DNA of 64,000 bases, taken from Syntrophobacter sp963666995. GTDB taxonomy: Bacteria > Desulfobacterota > Syntrophobacteria > Syntrophobacterales > Syntrophobacteraceae. Made by a program: the position numbers and the translations under genes. Positions 53,368-62,694 of this stretch are shown here, in pieces; the stretch's first letter is position 1, and each line of letters starts with the position of its first letter. Below the pieces are notes generated by a model. That model saw only the letters and a list, made by a program, of their open reading frames with translations, was not told the origin of the DNA and searched no databases. The stretch covers positions 5,394,001 through 5,458,000 of the forward strand of contig OY762941.1 of the NCBI GenBank assembly GCA_963666995.1, in the 5' to 3' direction.

Positions 53368-53408
53368 GGGAAGCGTCGTGCAAGATGCCGGCGCTTCCCT
53401 CTTTTTTT
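53368..53408 (+). terminator. Rho-independent terminator after the pilin gene
   Basis: GGGAAGCG at 53368-53375 pairs with CGCTTCCC at 53392-53399 around a 16-nt loop, followed by TCTTTTTTT to 53408. It starts 46 bp after the pilin stop and isolates the pilin transcript from the next gene. Confidence 0.85.
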
Positions 53409-53572
53409 GACCTTTCTTCCCGTGGAGGAAAAGAAGTCAAGTCGGCCTTTCAAAATGCCGTTCCTTATTGTGCTCCCCTGAGCCCCTCAAGAAAACGTCT
53501 CGGCCTTTGGGAAGCAGCGCACTTTTCAACCGGTTCAAGGCATGCGTGTTCGATCGCGACAACGGGGTTGCA

Positions 53573-56020
53573 ATGGAACGAAGAACAGTAAAATGCGGCG
53601 CTCTTTTTGTCCTCATACTCATGGTCTTTTCCGCCTACTGCAACACCCTTTCGTCGCCTCCCTTCCTCGACGACTTTCACACCTTCATCGAGAGAGAGCA
53701 AGTCCACATAAAGGATTTCTCCCCCGCCAGCCTGCTGTCCCTTTCCCATACGCCTTTCGGATGGGGGCGATGGATCCCCATGCTGACATTTGCCTTGAAC
53801 CACAGGCTGGGAGGGAGCAGCCTTATGATTTTCCATTTCACCAACATCCTGATTCATCTTCTCGTACTGCTGAGTGTGTTTTTCCTCGCCCTTCAACTCA
53901 TAAAGCTCATCCGGGACAAATCGGACAAGGAAACGACTTCCCCCTTCTGGATTGCATTCTGTATCGCGTCCCTGTGGGCGCTCAACCCCGTTCAAACCAG
54001 CGCGGTCACATACCTGGTCCAACGCATGGCATCCCTCGAAGCCCTATTTTACGTCACAAGCGTCGCCCTCTTCCTAAAAGGGCGCATACTGCAACGGAGC
54101 GAAGGGACTATCGCCCTTTCCGCCTCCTTACTCTATTTCGGGTCGTTCCTGTCGGGCATATGCTCGTTTCTGTCCAAGGAAAACGCGGCGACACTCCCGC
54201 TGATGATTCTCGTCACGGAAATATGGTTTTTCCAACCCGATCTGCTGTTCGACCTTCTGCGGAGACTGAAGAATGGGAGAAGGATCGTATGGTTTTTCAC
54301 GGCGATCTGCCTGGGTGTCGCCTTGTTGGCCGCCTGCTTTTTCTTTCGCCAATTTACTGCCGGCTACGACGAAAGGCACTTCACGATGCTCCAGCGATTG
54401 CTGACTGAGGCCCGGGTGGTTGTCTGGTACATTTCGCTCTTGTTCTGGCCAGCGCCGTCACGGCTTTCCATGGAACACGACGTGGTGATTTCCACGTCGC
54501 TCCTGTCGCCTCCGACCACCCTGGCTTCGATTCTTCTCCTGGCCCTTCTCTTCTTTTCGGCCATCCGCTTCAGGCGGAAGTCCCCGGTCATCACATACGG
54601 AATCGCATGGTTTTTCATTAACCTGGCGATTGAATCGACCTTCCTGCCTCTCGAGTTGGTGTTCGAACACCGGCTTTACCTGCCTTCCGTCGGTTTTCTC
54701 ATCTCGCTCGCGGCGACGGCGGAATGGCTTTTCAGGCTGGCCGCACCCGGGGTCTCCGCCCGAGACCGGCTTGCCCTGCTCTGCAGCGTCGTCATGATCA
54801 TATCCTCTGCTCTCACCCTCGCCACATTCCATCGAAATGAGGCGTGGGAGAACATAGTGACCATCCAGGAAGATGCAGCGAGCAAAGCACCGAACAACCC
54901 GCGGGCGCACGCGAACCTCGCCACTGCCTATTTTTTTGCCCAACAATACGATAAAGGCATTGAAAGCGCGGGAAAATCCATCGAACTCATCCAGCCCCGT
55001 TTTGAGTCTTTCTCAGTTGCCGCCAACGCCATGTTGATATGCTTGATGAGACGCGGTGATCTGGATGAGGCAACCGAACGCGTCGAGCAGCTTCTCAAAG
55101 CCCATCCGAAAGACATCGACGCCGGTTCGATGCCGACTCTTTATACGAACCTCGGCGAGGCCTACCGCAGGAAAGGGCAACTGCAGGAAGCATTCGATTC
55201 GGCATCAAACGCTCTTCGCTGGGCTCAGGGATTGGGCAGTCCAATGCCCGACAAAGTGAGGGTTGCAGTTCTCCTGAAATTTATTTTAGAAGCCGCAAGA
55301 GAGACGAGCATCGATCTCGACAACGACGGGAAACCCGATCCCGGCGACGAACTCCCGGAGGCGTGGATCGCATCCGAATTCTTTTCGCGCGGAGACGTGG
55401 AAATGGCAAAACGGCTGGTCGCGGAAGCCCTTATCGCTCAGCCCGACGATCCTCAAAGCCTGCAATTGTCCGCGCGGATCAGGCAGGCCGAAGAGTCAAA
55501 CCGGGAACAGCAACCCAAATGGAGTTTCTCTCAAAAATACGTCCGCCACCCGTTTTCGAAATTCAATTTTTCAATGGCAGTAGCATTTATTGTTCAAGAA
55601 AAACACTTACCCGTGACGATAATGAAGGTGGGGGAGGAGTTTCTGGACTACGCGTTGACGCTCAGACCCGCCTCAGCCGACGCCCATTTGCTCAAGGGAT
55701 GGTATTACTACCAGCGCGATGATGCTGCAAAAGCAGTGGCCGAGGCGAAGCGCGCTATCGAACTCGACCCCGTCAACGGAAAAGCATGGCTTGGTTTGGG
55801 GTTTTTCCAGATCAAAGCCGAAGAGAAGGAAAATGCGATCGCTTCTTTTGACAAGGCATTGGCCCTTTATCCAGGATATTCGGCGAAGCAAGTCGTCCTG
55901 GACCTCGTGGCGAGCCTGAAGGAAGGCAAGCCGGCCGGTGTTTTCGGTCCATCGGGCAATGCGCCGCAGGACGAAGGGCCGGAGTCTGCCGGAGAACTTT
56001 CGAACTCGCCTTCGTCATGA
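53573..56020 (+). CDS. GT-C membrane glycosyltransferase-like protein with C-terminal TPR repeats
   Basis: 815 residues. About 10-11 membrane helices fill residues 1-420, and TPR-type helix pairs fill about 440-800 (NNPRAHANLATAYFFAQQYDKGIESAGKSIEL, YTNLGEAYRRKGQLQEAFDSA, KAWLGLGFFQIKAEEKENAIASFDKALALYP). The first periplasmic loop has NTLSSPPFLDDFHTF, a paired Asp (33-34) as in GT-C enzymes, and EHRLYLPSVGF closes the membrane part as in TMTC/PMT-like O-mannosyltransferases. ATG at 53573 has GGGG 6 bp before it; the frame reaches 53468 without support. It lies directly after the pilin, so pilin O-glycosylation is a plausible but untested role. Confidence 0.75.
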   Translation: MERRTVKCGALFVLILMVFSAYCNTLSSPPFLDDFHTFIEREQVHIKDFSPASLLSLSHTPFGWGRWIPMLTFALNHRLGGSSLMIFHFTNILIHLLVLLSVFFLALQLIKLIRDKSDKETTSPFWIAFCIASLWALNPVQTSAVTYLVQRMASLEALFYVTSVALFLKGRILQRSEGTIALSASLLYFGSFLSGICSFLSKENAATLPLMILVTEIWFFQPDLLFDLLRRLKNGRRIVWFFTAICLGVALLAACFFFRQFTAGYDERHFTMLQRLLTEARVVVWYISLLFWPAPSRLSMEHDVVISTSLLSPPTTLASILLLALLFFSAIRFRRKSPVITYGIAWFFINLAIESTFLPLELVFEHRLYLPSVGFLISLAATAEWLFRLAAPGVSARDRLALLCSVVMIISSALTLATFHRNEAWENIVTIQEDAASKAPNNPRAHANLATAYFFAQQYDKGIESAGKSIELIQPRFESFSVAANAMLICLMRRGDLDEATERVEQLLKAHPKDIDAGSMPTLYTNLGEAYRRKGQLQEAFDSASNALRWAQGLGSPMPDKVRVAVLLKFILEAARETSIDLDNDGKPDPGDELPEAWIASEFFSRGDVEMAKRLVAEALIAQPDDPQSLQLSARIRQAEESNREQQPKWSFSQKYVRHPFSKFNFSMAVAFIVQEKHLPVTIMKVGEEFLDYALTLRPASADAHLLKGWYYYQRDDAAKAVAEAKRAIELDPVNGKAWLGLGFFQIKAEEKENAIASFDKALALYPGYSAKQVVLDLVASLKEGKPAGVFGPSGNAPQDEGPESAGELSNSPSS

Positions 56021-56116
56021 GGTCCGGGCCGATTTGAGCACCGGGGGCGCCGCCGAGCCGAGGTAGGTGAGGCGAAGGTCCCGGCCACACCTTCGAGTGC
56101 ACAGGTGGGCGTAGAT

Positions 56117-56173
56117 CCACCGTATCCACTGTTTTTCAACCATACGGTGGGCAACGCTTCGCTTTTGTCCACC
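56117..56173. repeat. REP-like paired palindromes
   Basis: CCACCGTAT at 56117-56125 is repeated inverted as ATACGGTGG at 56142-56150 with a 16-nt loop. GGTGGGCAA at 56146-56154 pairs with TTGTCCACC at 56165-56173 (one G-T mismatch). The two hairpins share the GGTGG, so they are alternatives. The sequence GTGGGCAACGCTTCGC resembles an interspersed repeat I know from several proteobacteria. It lies in the 266-bp gap between the GT-C/TPR gene and the PilP gene. Confidence 0.6.
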
Positions 56174-56286
56174 CTGCGAGTCGCCTGCGGAAACCAATGT
56201 GGCCCAATTGTATGTGTCGTTGCGTATATCACGGGTGACTGATTGTTCGAAACAGATGCCGGCCGCACGTGCCCGGGAGTGATCCA

Positions 56287-57162
56287 ATGAACCTGCGTTC
56301 TTTGAGGCGAAAGAGAGTTCGATTTTCGGCAGGAGTTGCGATGGCCTGCGCTTTCCTGCTCTTGCTGATTGTTTCCACATCATTTGCCGCGGCGCCCCCG
56401 GATGAATCGCCCCAGCCCCAGGCCGAGGGGACCATCCAGGTTTCACCGCCGCCCGAACAATCGCCGGATGCCGCCGGTCAGGCTCAGGGCCGGTCCGAGG
56501 CTTTGGCCCCAAGTCAGCCCGCCGCCGTCCCTGATGCTTCCCAGCCTCCCACCGGGGCTGCACCCCAGGGAGGGGAACCCGCCCCCGTCGCCATTTCGGC
56601 CGCCGTCCCCGAACCCGCCGCCCCGGGGGAACCGCCACAGACGGGTGCAGCTCCGGCTGCCATCGCTCAACCCAACGGCCAGACTTCGTCACCATCATGT
56701 CCCCCGGATTATCTTCCGGTCATGCAGCGGACCCTGGCAATGCTCATGAAGGACGACTTCTCATACGTATCCAACAAGGTGGTCGATCCCTTCGTCCCTT
56801 TCATCCAGCCGGCGGCCGCGCCTGTGCCGGAAGCAAGGACACTCGATTCGGAGGAGGACGAAGCCCCTCCGGAACCACAAAAACCTCTCACTCCACTGCA
56901 AAAGATGACCATGACCGAACTCGAAACGGGATTGAAGGCCATCACCTGGGGTGACTACGGACGCCGCGCGCTCATCGAGGACTCCGCCGGGAAGGGATAC
57001 ATCGTCGCCGTTGGCACTCCGGTAGCGGACAGGAACGGGGTGGTCGCCGAGATCTTCAACGACAGCCTGGTCATTCACCAGGAGATCTGGGACAAAAGAG
57101 CGAAGAAGATGTTGGCTGAGGATTCCGTGCTGAAACTCAAGAAGAAAGAGGCAAAGAAATAA
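56287..57162 (+). CDS. PilP-domain protein with long Pro-rich linker
   Basis: 291 residues. Signal anchor at about 12-34 (RFSAGVAMACAFLLLLIVSTSFA), then about 110 residues dominated by Pro, Ala, Gln and Ser. KVVDPFVPFIQPA and PLTPLQKMTMTELETGLKAITWGDYGRRALIEDSAGKGYIVAVGTPVADRNGVVAEIF follow, the PilP beta-sandwich at about 205-285. PilP links the inner-membrane PilMNO platform to the secretin PilQ. Those genes are not adjacent, and typical PilP is about 175 residues with a lipobox, which this lacks. GGGAG lies 8 bp before the ATG at 56287. Confidence 0.78.
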   Translation: MNLRSLRRKRVRFSAGVAMACAFLLLLIVSTSFAAAPPDESPQPQAEGTIQVSPPPEQSPDAAGQAQGRSEALAPSQPAAVPDASQPPTGAAPQGGEPAPVAISAAVPEPAAPGEPPQTGAAPAAIAQPNGQTSSPSCPPDYLPVMQRTLAMLMKDDFSYVSNKVVDPFVPFIQPAAAPVPEARTLDSEEDEAPPEPQKPLTPLQKMTMTELETGLKAITWGDYGRRALIEDSAGKGYIVAVGTPVADRNGVVAEIFNDSLVIHQEIWDKRAKKMLAEDSVLKLKKKEAKK

Positions 57163-57200
57163 CGCCCATCGCTATCAGACAGGTCTTTATCCGGCAACTT

Positions 57201-57225
57201 CGCGGCCCAACGGGGCCGCGTTTTT
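57201..57225 (+). terminator. Rho-independent terminator after the PilP gene
   Basis: CGCGGCCC at 57201-57208 and GGGCCGCG at 57213-57220 form an 8-bp GC stem with a 4-nt loop, followed by TTTTTATT. It starts 38 bp after the PilP-gene stop. Its T-tract overlaps the last bases of lspA, which comes from the other strand. Confidence 0.9.
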
Positions 57226-57688
57226 ATTGCCTGCCTCTCAGAAGGGAAATGAGCAGCATGACCGCGCCGGCCGAAAGAGCGCTGTCTGCGACATTGAAGG
57301 CCGGCCAGGACCATGACCCGATATAGAACTGGAGAAAATCGACAACTTCTCCAAACCGCAAGCGATCAACAAGATTCCCCGCCGCCCCGCCCGCGATGAG
57401 CGCATAGGCGGTCCGCGTCCACAGGTCCTCCTTCCTGACCTTGCCGTACGCATACACGATGATCCCGATCACAATCAACGTCAGGCCTATTAGAAATAAC
57501 CTGCGCCACTCGGAATGCCCTCCCGCAAGCAAGCTGAAGGCGGCCCCCGTGTTCCTGACATGGATGATGTTGAAAAAGCCCGGAATTATTACTTGACCGG
57601 CATTGATCGGTATCAAATGCAGTATGAAATACTTCGTCAACTGATCGAGAACGACGATCGACCCGGCAACCAGGAACAAAAGCACCAT
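57224..57688 (-). CDS. lspA: lipoprotein signal peptidase (signal peptidase II)
   Basis: 154 residues, four membrane helices. It cuts prolipoproteins before the lipidated Cys. Catalytic Asp pair: AAGNLVDRLRFGEVVDF and AFNVADSALSAG; the N-terminal DQLTKYF and NTGAAFSLL motifs are intact. ATG at 57688 has GGCGGAG 6 bp upstream; a GTG at 57703 would add five residues and overlaps an AGG. Downstream of ileS by 155 bp on the same strand, the classical ileS-lspA pairing. Confidence 0.95.
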   Translation of the reverse strand: MVLLFLVAGSIVVLDQLTKYFILHLIPINAGQVIIPGFFNIIHVRNTGAAFSLLAGGHSEWRRLFLIGLTLIVIGIIVYAYGKVRKEDLWTRTAYALIAGGAAGNLVDRLRFGEVVDFLQFYIGSWSWPAFNVADSALSAGAVMLLISLLRGRQ

Positions 57689-57843
57689 AGATTTCTCCGC
57701 CACCTTTCATGAGACACAGCATCAATACACAGGCTAAAAATCCCTCCCTTGCAACGGAGGCTCAAAGGACCCTGCCATTCATCGGAGCTTTCCGGACCGG
57801 GCAGGCCGCGCTTATTCCGCCGCCCGCGCCAAGTTGCTTCAAC

Positions 57844-60636
57844 TCACGATTCGATGCCCTTCACCACCTCGTGGCACCGGTCGCACAGGGTCGGGTGATC
57901 GGGGAACTGTCCGACGGCTCGGGACCGCACCCAGCAGCGTTCGCATTTTTCCGCGGCGGCCGCGGCGACCTCGATGACCAGTCCCGGGATGTCGATCGCG
58001 GCAACCCCGTTTACCTGTTCCGAAGGCGATGTAAACGAAACCTGGGAAACAATGAAAACGGACCGGAGAAGATCCTCCTGCCCGGCGAAGTCTTCGGCCC
58101 ATTCCGGAGGCAGGGCCAGCTTCACCTCGGCATCGAGCGGGTGCCCGATGGTCTTGGCCTGGCGGGCCCCTTCCAGCACGCGCGTCACTTCGCTCCGCAG
58201 AGCAAGAATTTTCTCCCACCGCCGGTTCAACGCCTCATCAACCGTCGCGGAATCCATCTCCGGGAAGCTCTCCATGTGCACGCTCGCTTCCCGCTTGTGC
58301 GGCAGATACCACCAGGCTTCGTCCGCAGTGAATGAGAGAATGGGAGCCATCAGTTTCAGCAGGGCGGTCAGGATTTCGTAAATCGCCGTCTGGGCCGACC
58401 GCCTCGCCGGACCGTCCGCCGTGGAAATGTAGAGGCGGTCTTTCAGGATATCCAGGTAGAATGAACTGAGATCCACGACGCAGTAATTGTGCAGTGCATG
58501 ATATACCCGGTGGAACTCGAAGCGCTCGTAAGCCTGCCTTACCTTCCGAACGAAGTCCTGCAACTGGTAGAGTGCAAACCGGTCCAGTTCATCCATTTCC
58601 GCGTAGGGAACGGAATCTTTCCGCGGATCGAAATCCTTGAGGTTCCCGAGGAGAAACCGGCACGTGTTTCGAATCCGCCGGTACGCCTCACTCAACCGTT
58701 TCAGAATGTCCGGGGAAATGCGCACGTCGTCCCGGTAGTCTTCCGCCGACACCCAAAGACGGAGCACTTCCGCACCGTACTGCCGGATGATCTCTTCAGG
58801 GGCGATAACGTTTCCGAGAGACTTGGACATCTTGTAGCCCTGACCGTCAACGACAAATCCATGGGTCAGCACCCTCTTGTAGGGGGCGATGTTTCGAGTG
58901 CCCACGGCCGTGAGGAGCGACGAATGGAACCAGCCTCTGTGCTGATCGCTCCCTTCCAGGTAGAGATCGGCCGGAGAACGCATGTAAGGACGGGCTTCAA
59001 GAACCGCGGCGTGGGAGACTCCGGAATCGAACCACACATCCAGGATGTCCTTTTCCTTTTCAAGATCCTGTCCGCCGCATCCGGGGCATTTGGCTCCCGG
59101 TGGAAGCAGTTCTTCCGCGTCCTTCTCGTACCATGAATCGGCGCCTTCCTTTTTGAAGAGCGAGACGACGCGATCGAAGAGTTCTTCTGAAGCCAGGACC
59201 GACCCGCAACTCCTGCATTTGAAAACAGATATTGGAACACCCCATGAACGCTGCCTGGATATACACCAGTCGGGCCGGTTGGCAATCATATTGTAAATTC
59301 TGTCCCGTCCCCAGCCCGGAATCCATTCCACCCGGTCGATCCAGTCGAGGGCTTTCTTCCTGAGATCGTTCTTCTCCATGGAGATGAACCATTGCTCGGT
59401 CGCTCGGAAAATGACCGGGTTCTTGCATCGCCAGCAATGCGGGTAGCTGTGGGTGATCTTCTTTTCGAGAACCAGGCTTCCCGTTTCTCTCAGTTTCAAG
59501 TTGATGGCCTTATTGGCATCGAAAACGAACTGGCCGGCAAAAAAGGGCACATCGGATGTGAAATTGCCGTTGTCATCAACCGGCGAATAAATATCGAGGC
59601 CGTATTCCAGGCCCATGTCGTAATCCTCGCGGCCATGACCCGGTGCGGTATGGACGCACCCGGTCCCGGCTTCCAGGGTGACATGGGTCCCCAGCACGAG
59701 GACCGAATCGCGGTCGATGAACGGATGTCTTGCAGCAAGCCCTTTCAGTTCCGAAGCGTCAAAGGAACGGATGATGGTGTAGTCGCTGATGCCGAACGTC
59801 TCCATGCAATTCTCAAGCAGGCCCTTGGCCAGTATCCATACCTCTTCGCCCACCTCGACCGCCACGTATGTAAAATCGGGGTGAAGGGCAATCGCCAGGT
59901 TGGCGGGCAAAGTCCACGGGGTGGTGGTCCAGATGAGGACAAACACCTTCTTCCCGGAAAGCTCGGGGAACTTGCCCTGACCGGCGGGAGTGAGCGGAAA
60001 CTTGACATAAATCGACGGCGAGGTGTGATCGTGATATTCAACTTCAGCCTCGGCAAGAGCGGTCTTGCAACTGGTGCACCAGTAGATCGGCTTCTTGCTG
60101 CGAATGACGCCTCCTTCCCGAAAAAAACGACCCAGCTCACGCGCGATACCGGCTTCATAATCGTAGGACATCGTCAGGTAAGGGTTGTTCCATTCCCCGA
60201 GAACGCCCAGCCTTTTGAATTCATTCCTCTGGATATCGATAAACCGTTCCGCGTACTGCCTGCACAGCTTGCGAATCTCCACCTGGGACAGAGACTGCTT
60301 GCGCTTTCCGAGTTCCTTGTCCACCTGGTGTTCGATGGGCAGACCGTGGCAGTCCCAGCCCGGGACATAAACGGCGTCCGATCCGGTCATCTGCCGGCTC
60401 TTGATGATCATGTCCTTCAGGATCTTATTGAGGGCCGTGCCCAGGTGAATGTGCCCGTTGGCATAGGGGGGGCCGTCATGGAGGATGTAGAGCGGGCGTC
60501 CTTTGCTCTGTTCCCGCAGCCGCTCGTAGAGTCTCATATCGCCCCATTTTTCGAGGATCTCCGGTTCGCGCCTGGCGAGGTTGGCTTTCATCGGGAAATC
60601 GGTTTGAGGCAAATTCAACGTACTTTTGTAATCCAT
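57844..60636 (-). CDS. ileS: isoleucyl-tRNA synthetase
   Basis: 930 residues. HDGPPYANGHIHLGTALNK near 54-72 is the HIGH region. GWDCHGLPIEHQVDKELG follows, the editing domain has VLIWTTTPWTLPANLAI and GTGCVHTAPGHGREDYDMG, and KMSKSLGNV is at about 596. The C-terminal zinc finger is CERCWVRSRAVGQFPDHPTLCDRC. This is the bacterial mupirocin-sensitive type, judged from length and the zinc tail. Candidate promoter at 60804-60831. lspA follows. Confidence 0.96.
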   Translation of the reverse strand: MDYKSTLNLPQTDFPMKANLARREPEILEKWGDMRLYERLREQSKGRPLYILHDGPPYANGHIHLGTALNKILKDMIIKSRQMTGSDAVYVPGWDCHGLPIEHQVDKELGKRKQSLSQVEIRKLCRQYAERFIDIQRNEFKRLGVLGEWNNPYLTMSYDYEAGIARELGRFFREGGVIRSKKPIYWCTSCKTALAEAEVEYHDHTSPSIYVKFPLTPAGQGKFPELSGKKVFVLIWTTTPWTLPANLAIALHPDFTYVAVEVGEEVWILAKGLLENCMETFGISDYTIIRSFDASELKGLAARHPFIDRDSVLVLGTHVTLEAGTGCVHTAPGHGREDYDMGLEYGLDIYSPVDDNGNFTSDVPFFAGQFVFDANKAINLKLRETGSLVLEKKITHSYPHCWRCKNPVIFRATEQWFISMEKNDLRKKALDWIDRVEWIPGWGRDRIYNMIANRPDWCISRQRSWGVPISVFKCRSCGSVLASEELFDRVVSLFKKEGADSWYEKDAEELLPPGAKCPGCGGQDLEKEKDILDVWFDSGVSHAAVLEARPYMRSPADLYLEGSDQHRGWFHSSLLTAVGTRNIAPYKRVLTHGFVVDGQGYKMSKSLGNVIAPEEIIRQYGAEVLRLWVSAEDYRDDVRISPDILKRLSEAYRRIRNTCRFLLGNLKDFDPRKDSVPYAEMDELDRFALYQLQDFVRKVRQAYERFEFHRVYHALHNYCVVDLSSFYLDILKDRLYISTADGPARRSAQTAIYEILTALLKLMAPILSFTADEAWWYLPHKREASVHMESFPEMDSATVDEALNRRWEKILALRSEVTRVLEGARQAKTIGHPLDAEVKLALPPEWAEDFAGQEDLLRSVFIVSQVSFTSPSEQVNGVAAIDIPGLVIEVAAAAAEKCERCWVRSRAVGQFPDHPTLCDRCHEVVKGIES

Positions 60637-60803
60637 GACTGGTTCTCCCCCCGAAAAATATCACGATCCCTTACAGGTAATTTCCATAGCGGCGCAACGA
60701 TCGATCACACGGTTCATCTTTCGGCAAGCAAACCTTGCTTCGTCTCCTGAACCCCGTAGTACCGGATTCTTATTGCACTTTCTGCCGGAAAGCAGGAAAA
60801 AAT

Positions 60804-60831
60804 TTCTTAACACACCGCCGGGACAAGTCAA
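60804..60831 (-). promoter_or_regulatory. candidate sigma-70 promoter for ileS
   Basis: Read on the minus strand, TTGACT (60831-60826) and TAAGAA (60809-60804) are 16 bp apart, about 170 bp before the ileS start. No T-box or other leader structure was recognised. It lies in the 367-bp gap 60637-61003, whose other visible element is the groEL terminator. Confidence 0.4.
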
Positions 60832-60908
60832 GTATATTAAAGGATAAGCATTCGGCGGGTCCCGTTCAGCCCTCACGGCCGGCCCCATTGCAAACGAAAA
60901 CATCTCCG

Positions 60909-60952
60909 GAAAAAAGCAGGGCCTCCCATCGTTCGGTATGATGAGAGGCCCT
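60909..60952 (-). terminator. Rho-independent terminator of groES-groEL
   Basis: On the minus strand, AGGGCCTC (60952-60945) pairs with GAGGCCCT (60925-60918), with further pairing of TCAT and GATG inside. GCTTTTTT follows, ending near 60909. It starts about 50 bp after the groEL stop and closes the chaperonin transcript. Confidence 0.9.
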
Positions 60953-61003
60953 GAAGAGTGCAACGCTTTCTACGGAGATATCTTCATCCCCCGCCTGGGC
61001 GTA

Positions 61004-62638
61004 TTAATACATGCCGCCGCCGGGAGGCATTCCACCCATGCCGCCTGCAGGACCATGGTCCTTATCCTTCGGGATTTCCGCCACCATGCATTCGGTGGTA
61101 AGCATCAGGGCGGAAACGCTGGCCGCATTCAGCAGGGCCGTGCGGGTCACTTTGGTCGGATCGATCACACCGGCGTCGATCAGGTCGCAGTACTCACCGC
61201 TCTCGGCGTCATACCCGAACGCTCCCTGCTCGGTCTTGATTCTTTGCACGATCACGGAGCCTTCCTCGCCCGCGTTGATGGCGATCTGACGGGCGGGTTC
61301 CTCGAGGGCGCGCTTTACGATGTTGAGGCCGAGTTTCTCGTCGCCTTCCAGGGTCATTGCGTTCACAGCGCCCAGGCAGCGCAGGTAGGCCACACCACCG
61401 CCGGGAACGATGCCTTCTTCAACCGCTGCGCGAGTCGCATTCAACGCGTCTTCCACGCGGGCTTTCTTTTCTTTCATTTCCGTTTCGGTCGCTGCGCCGA
61501 CGCTGATCACCGCCACGCCGCCCACCAGCTTGGCAAGGCGTTCCTGGAGCTTCTCTCTGTCGTAGTCGCTCGTGGTCTCTTCGATCTGAGTCCGGATCTG
61601 GCGGACGCGGCCTTCGAGGGCCTTGCGGTCGCCTGCGCCGTCGACGATCGTCGTGTTGTCTTTGTCGATGCGGATGGTCTTGGCTTTTCCAAGGTCGTTC
61701 AATCCGACGGACTCAAGCTTTATGCCCTTCTCTTCGCTGATCACCTGCCCACCGGTCAGAGTGGCGATGTCATCGAGCATGGCCTTGCGGCGGTCGCCGA
61801 AGCCGGGGGCCTTCACCGCACAAACCTGCAGGGTCCCGCGCAGCTTGTTCACTACCAGTGTGGCGAGCGCTTCCCCTTCCACATCCTCGGCGATGATGAG
61901 CAACGGCCTTCCCATTTTGGCGATCTGTTCGAGGACCGGCAGGAGGTCCTTCATGTTGCTGATTTTCTTTTCGTTGATCAGGATCAGAGGTTCATTGAGG
62001 AGTACTTCCATCTTCTCGGGATCGGTCACGAAGTAGGGTGAAATGTAGCCGCGGTCGAACTGCATGCCTTCAACCACTTCCAAAGTGGTTTCCATGGCTT
62101 TGGCTTCCTCGACCGTGATAACGCCTTCCTTGCCCACCTTATTCATGGCTTCGGCAATGATGTTTCCAATGGTGATATCGTTGTTGGCGGAGATGGTCCC
62201 TACCTGAGCGATTTCCTTCTGGTCCTTGGTCGGCTTGCTGATCTTTTTCAGCTCGTCGATGACCACCTGGACGGTCTTTTCGATTCCGCGTTTCAGGGCC
62301 ATGGGATTCGCGCCCGCTGCCACCAGCTTGGAACCTTCATAGTAAATCGACTGGGCCAGGATCGTAGCGGTCGTCGTCCCGTCACCGGCGACGTCACTCG
62401 TCTTGCTGGCTACTTCCTTTACCATCTGGGCGCCCATGTTCTCGAACTTGTCTTCCAGTTCGATTTCCTTGGCCACCGTAACGCCGTCTTTGGTCACAGT
62501 GGGACCGCCGAACGATTTTTCAATGACTACGTTGCGCCCTTTGGGTCCCAAAGTCACCTTCACTGCATCCGCAAGGGTATTCACTCCGTTCAGCAGGGCT
62601 TCGCGGGCTTTTACATCATAAATCAACTGTTTCGCCAT
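61004..62638 (-). CDS. groL: 60-kDa chaperonin GroEL
   Basis: 544 residues, the standard length. Fourteen-subunit folding chamber with GroES. ATP site VTLGPKGRNVVIEKSFGGPTVTKDGVTVAKE and AGDGTTTATILAQ are intact, as are RGYISPYFVTDPEKME, VKAPGFGDRRKAMLDDIATLTGG and EEGIVPGGGVAYLR. The C-terminus is the flexible Gly-Met tail (GGMGGMPPGGGMY). GGGAGG is 8 bp before the ATG. 56 bp separate it from groES. Confidence 0.98.
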   Translation of the reverse strand: MAKQLIYDVKAREALLNGVNTLADAVKVTLGPKGRNVVIEKSFGGPTVTKDGVTVAKEIELEDKFENMGAQMVKEVASKTSDVAGDGTTTATILAQSIYYEGSKLVAAGANPMALKRGIEKTVQVVIDELKKISKPTKDQKEIAQVGTISANNDITIGNIIAEAMNKVGKEGVITVEEAKAMETTLEVVEGMQFDRGYISPYFVTDPEKMEVLLNEPLILINEKKISNMKDLLPVLEQIAKMGRPLLIIAEDVEGEALATLVVNKLRGTLQVCAVKAPGFGDRRKAMLDDIATLTGGQVISEEKGIKLESVGLNDLGKAKTIRIDKDNTTIVDGAGDRKALEGRVRQIRTQIEETTSDYDREKLQERLAKLVGGVAVISVGAATETEMKEKKARVEDALNATRAAVEEGIVPGGGVAYLRCLGAVNAMTLEGDEKLGLNIVKRALEEPARQIAINAGEEGSVIVQRIKTEQGAFGYDAESGEYCDLIDAGVIDPTKVTRTALLNAASVSALMLTTECMVAEIPKDKDHGPAGGMGGMPPGGGMY

Positions 62639-62694
62639 GAGGATATCCTCCCTTTAGTTCATCTCTTTGTGTTTTCAATTCGTCCCGAAATCTC

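Noticed and set aside
59392..60750. 452-codon antisense frame across ileS
   Set aside because: A shadow frame; ileS has complete motifs on the other strand.
60938..62041. Long antisense frame across groL
   Set aside because: A shadow of groL codons, starting within the groL terminator region and without a ribosome site.
62639..62650. GAGGATATCCTC, a perfect 12-bp palindrome between groES and groEL
   Set aside because: It contains the groEL ribosome site and has no loop to form a hairpin; probably coincidental.
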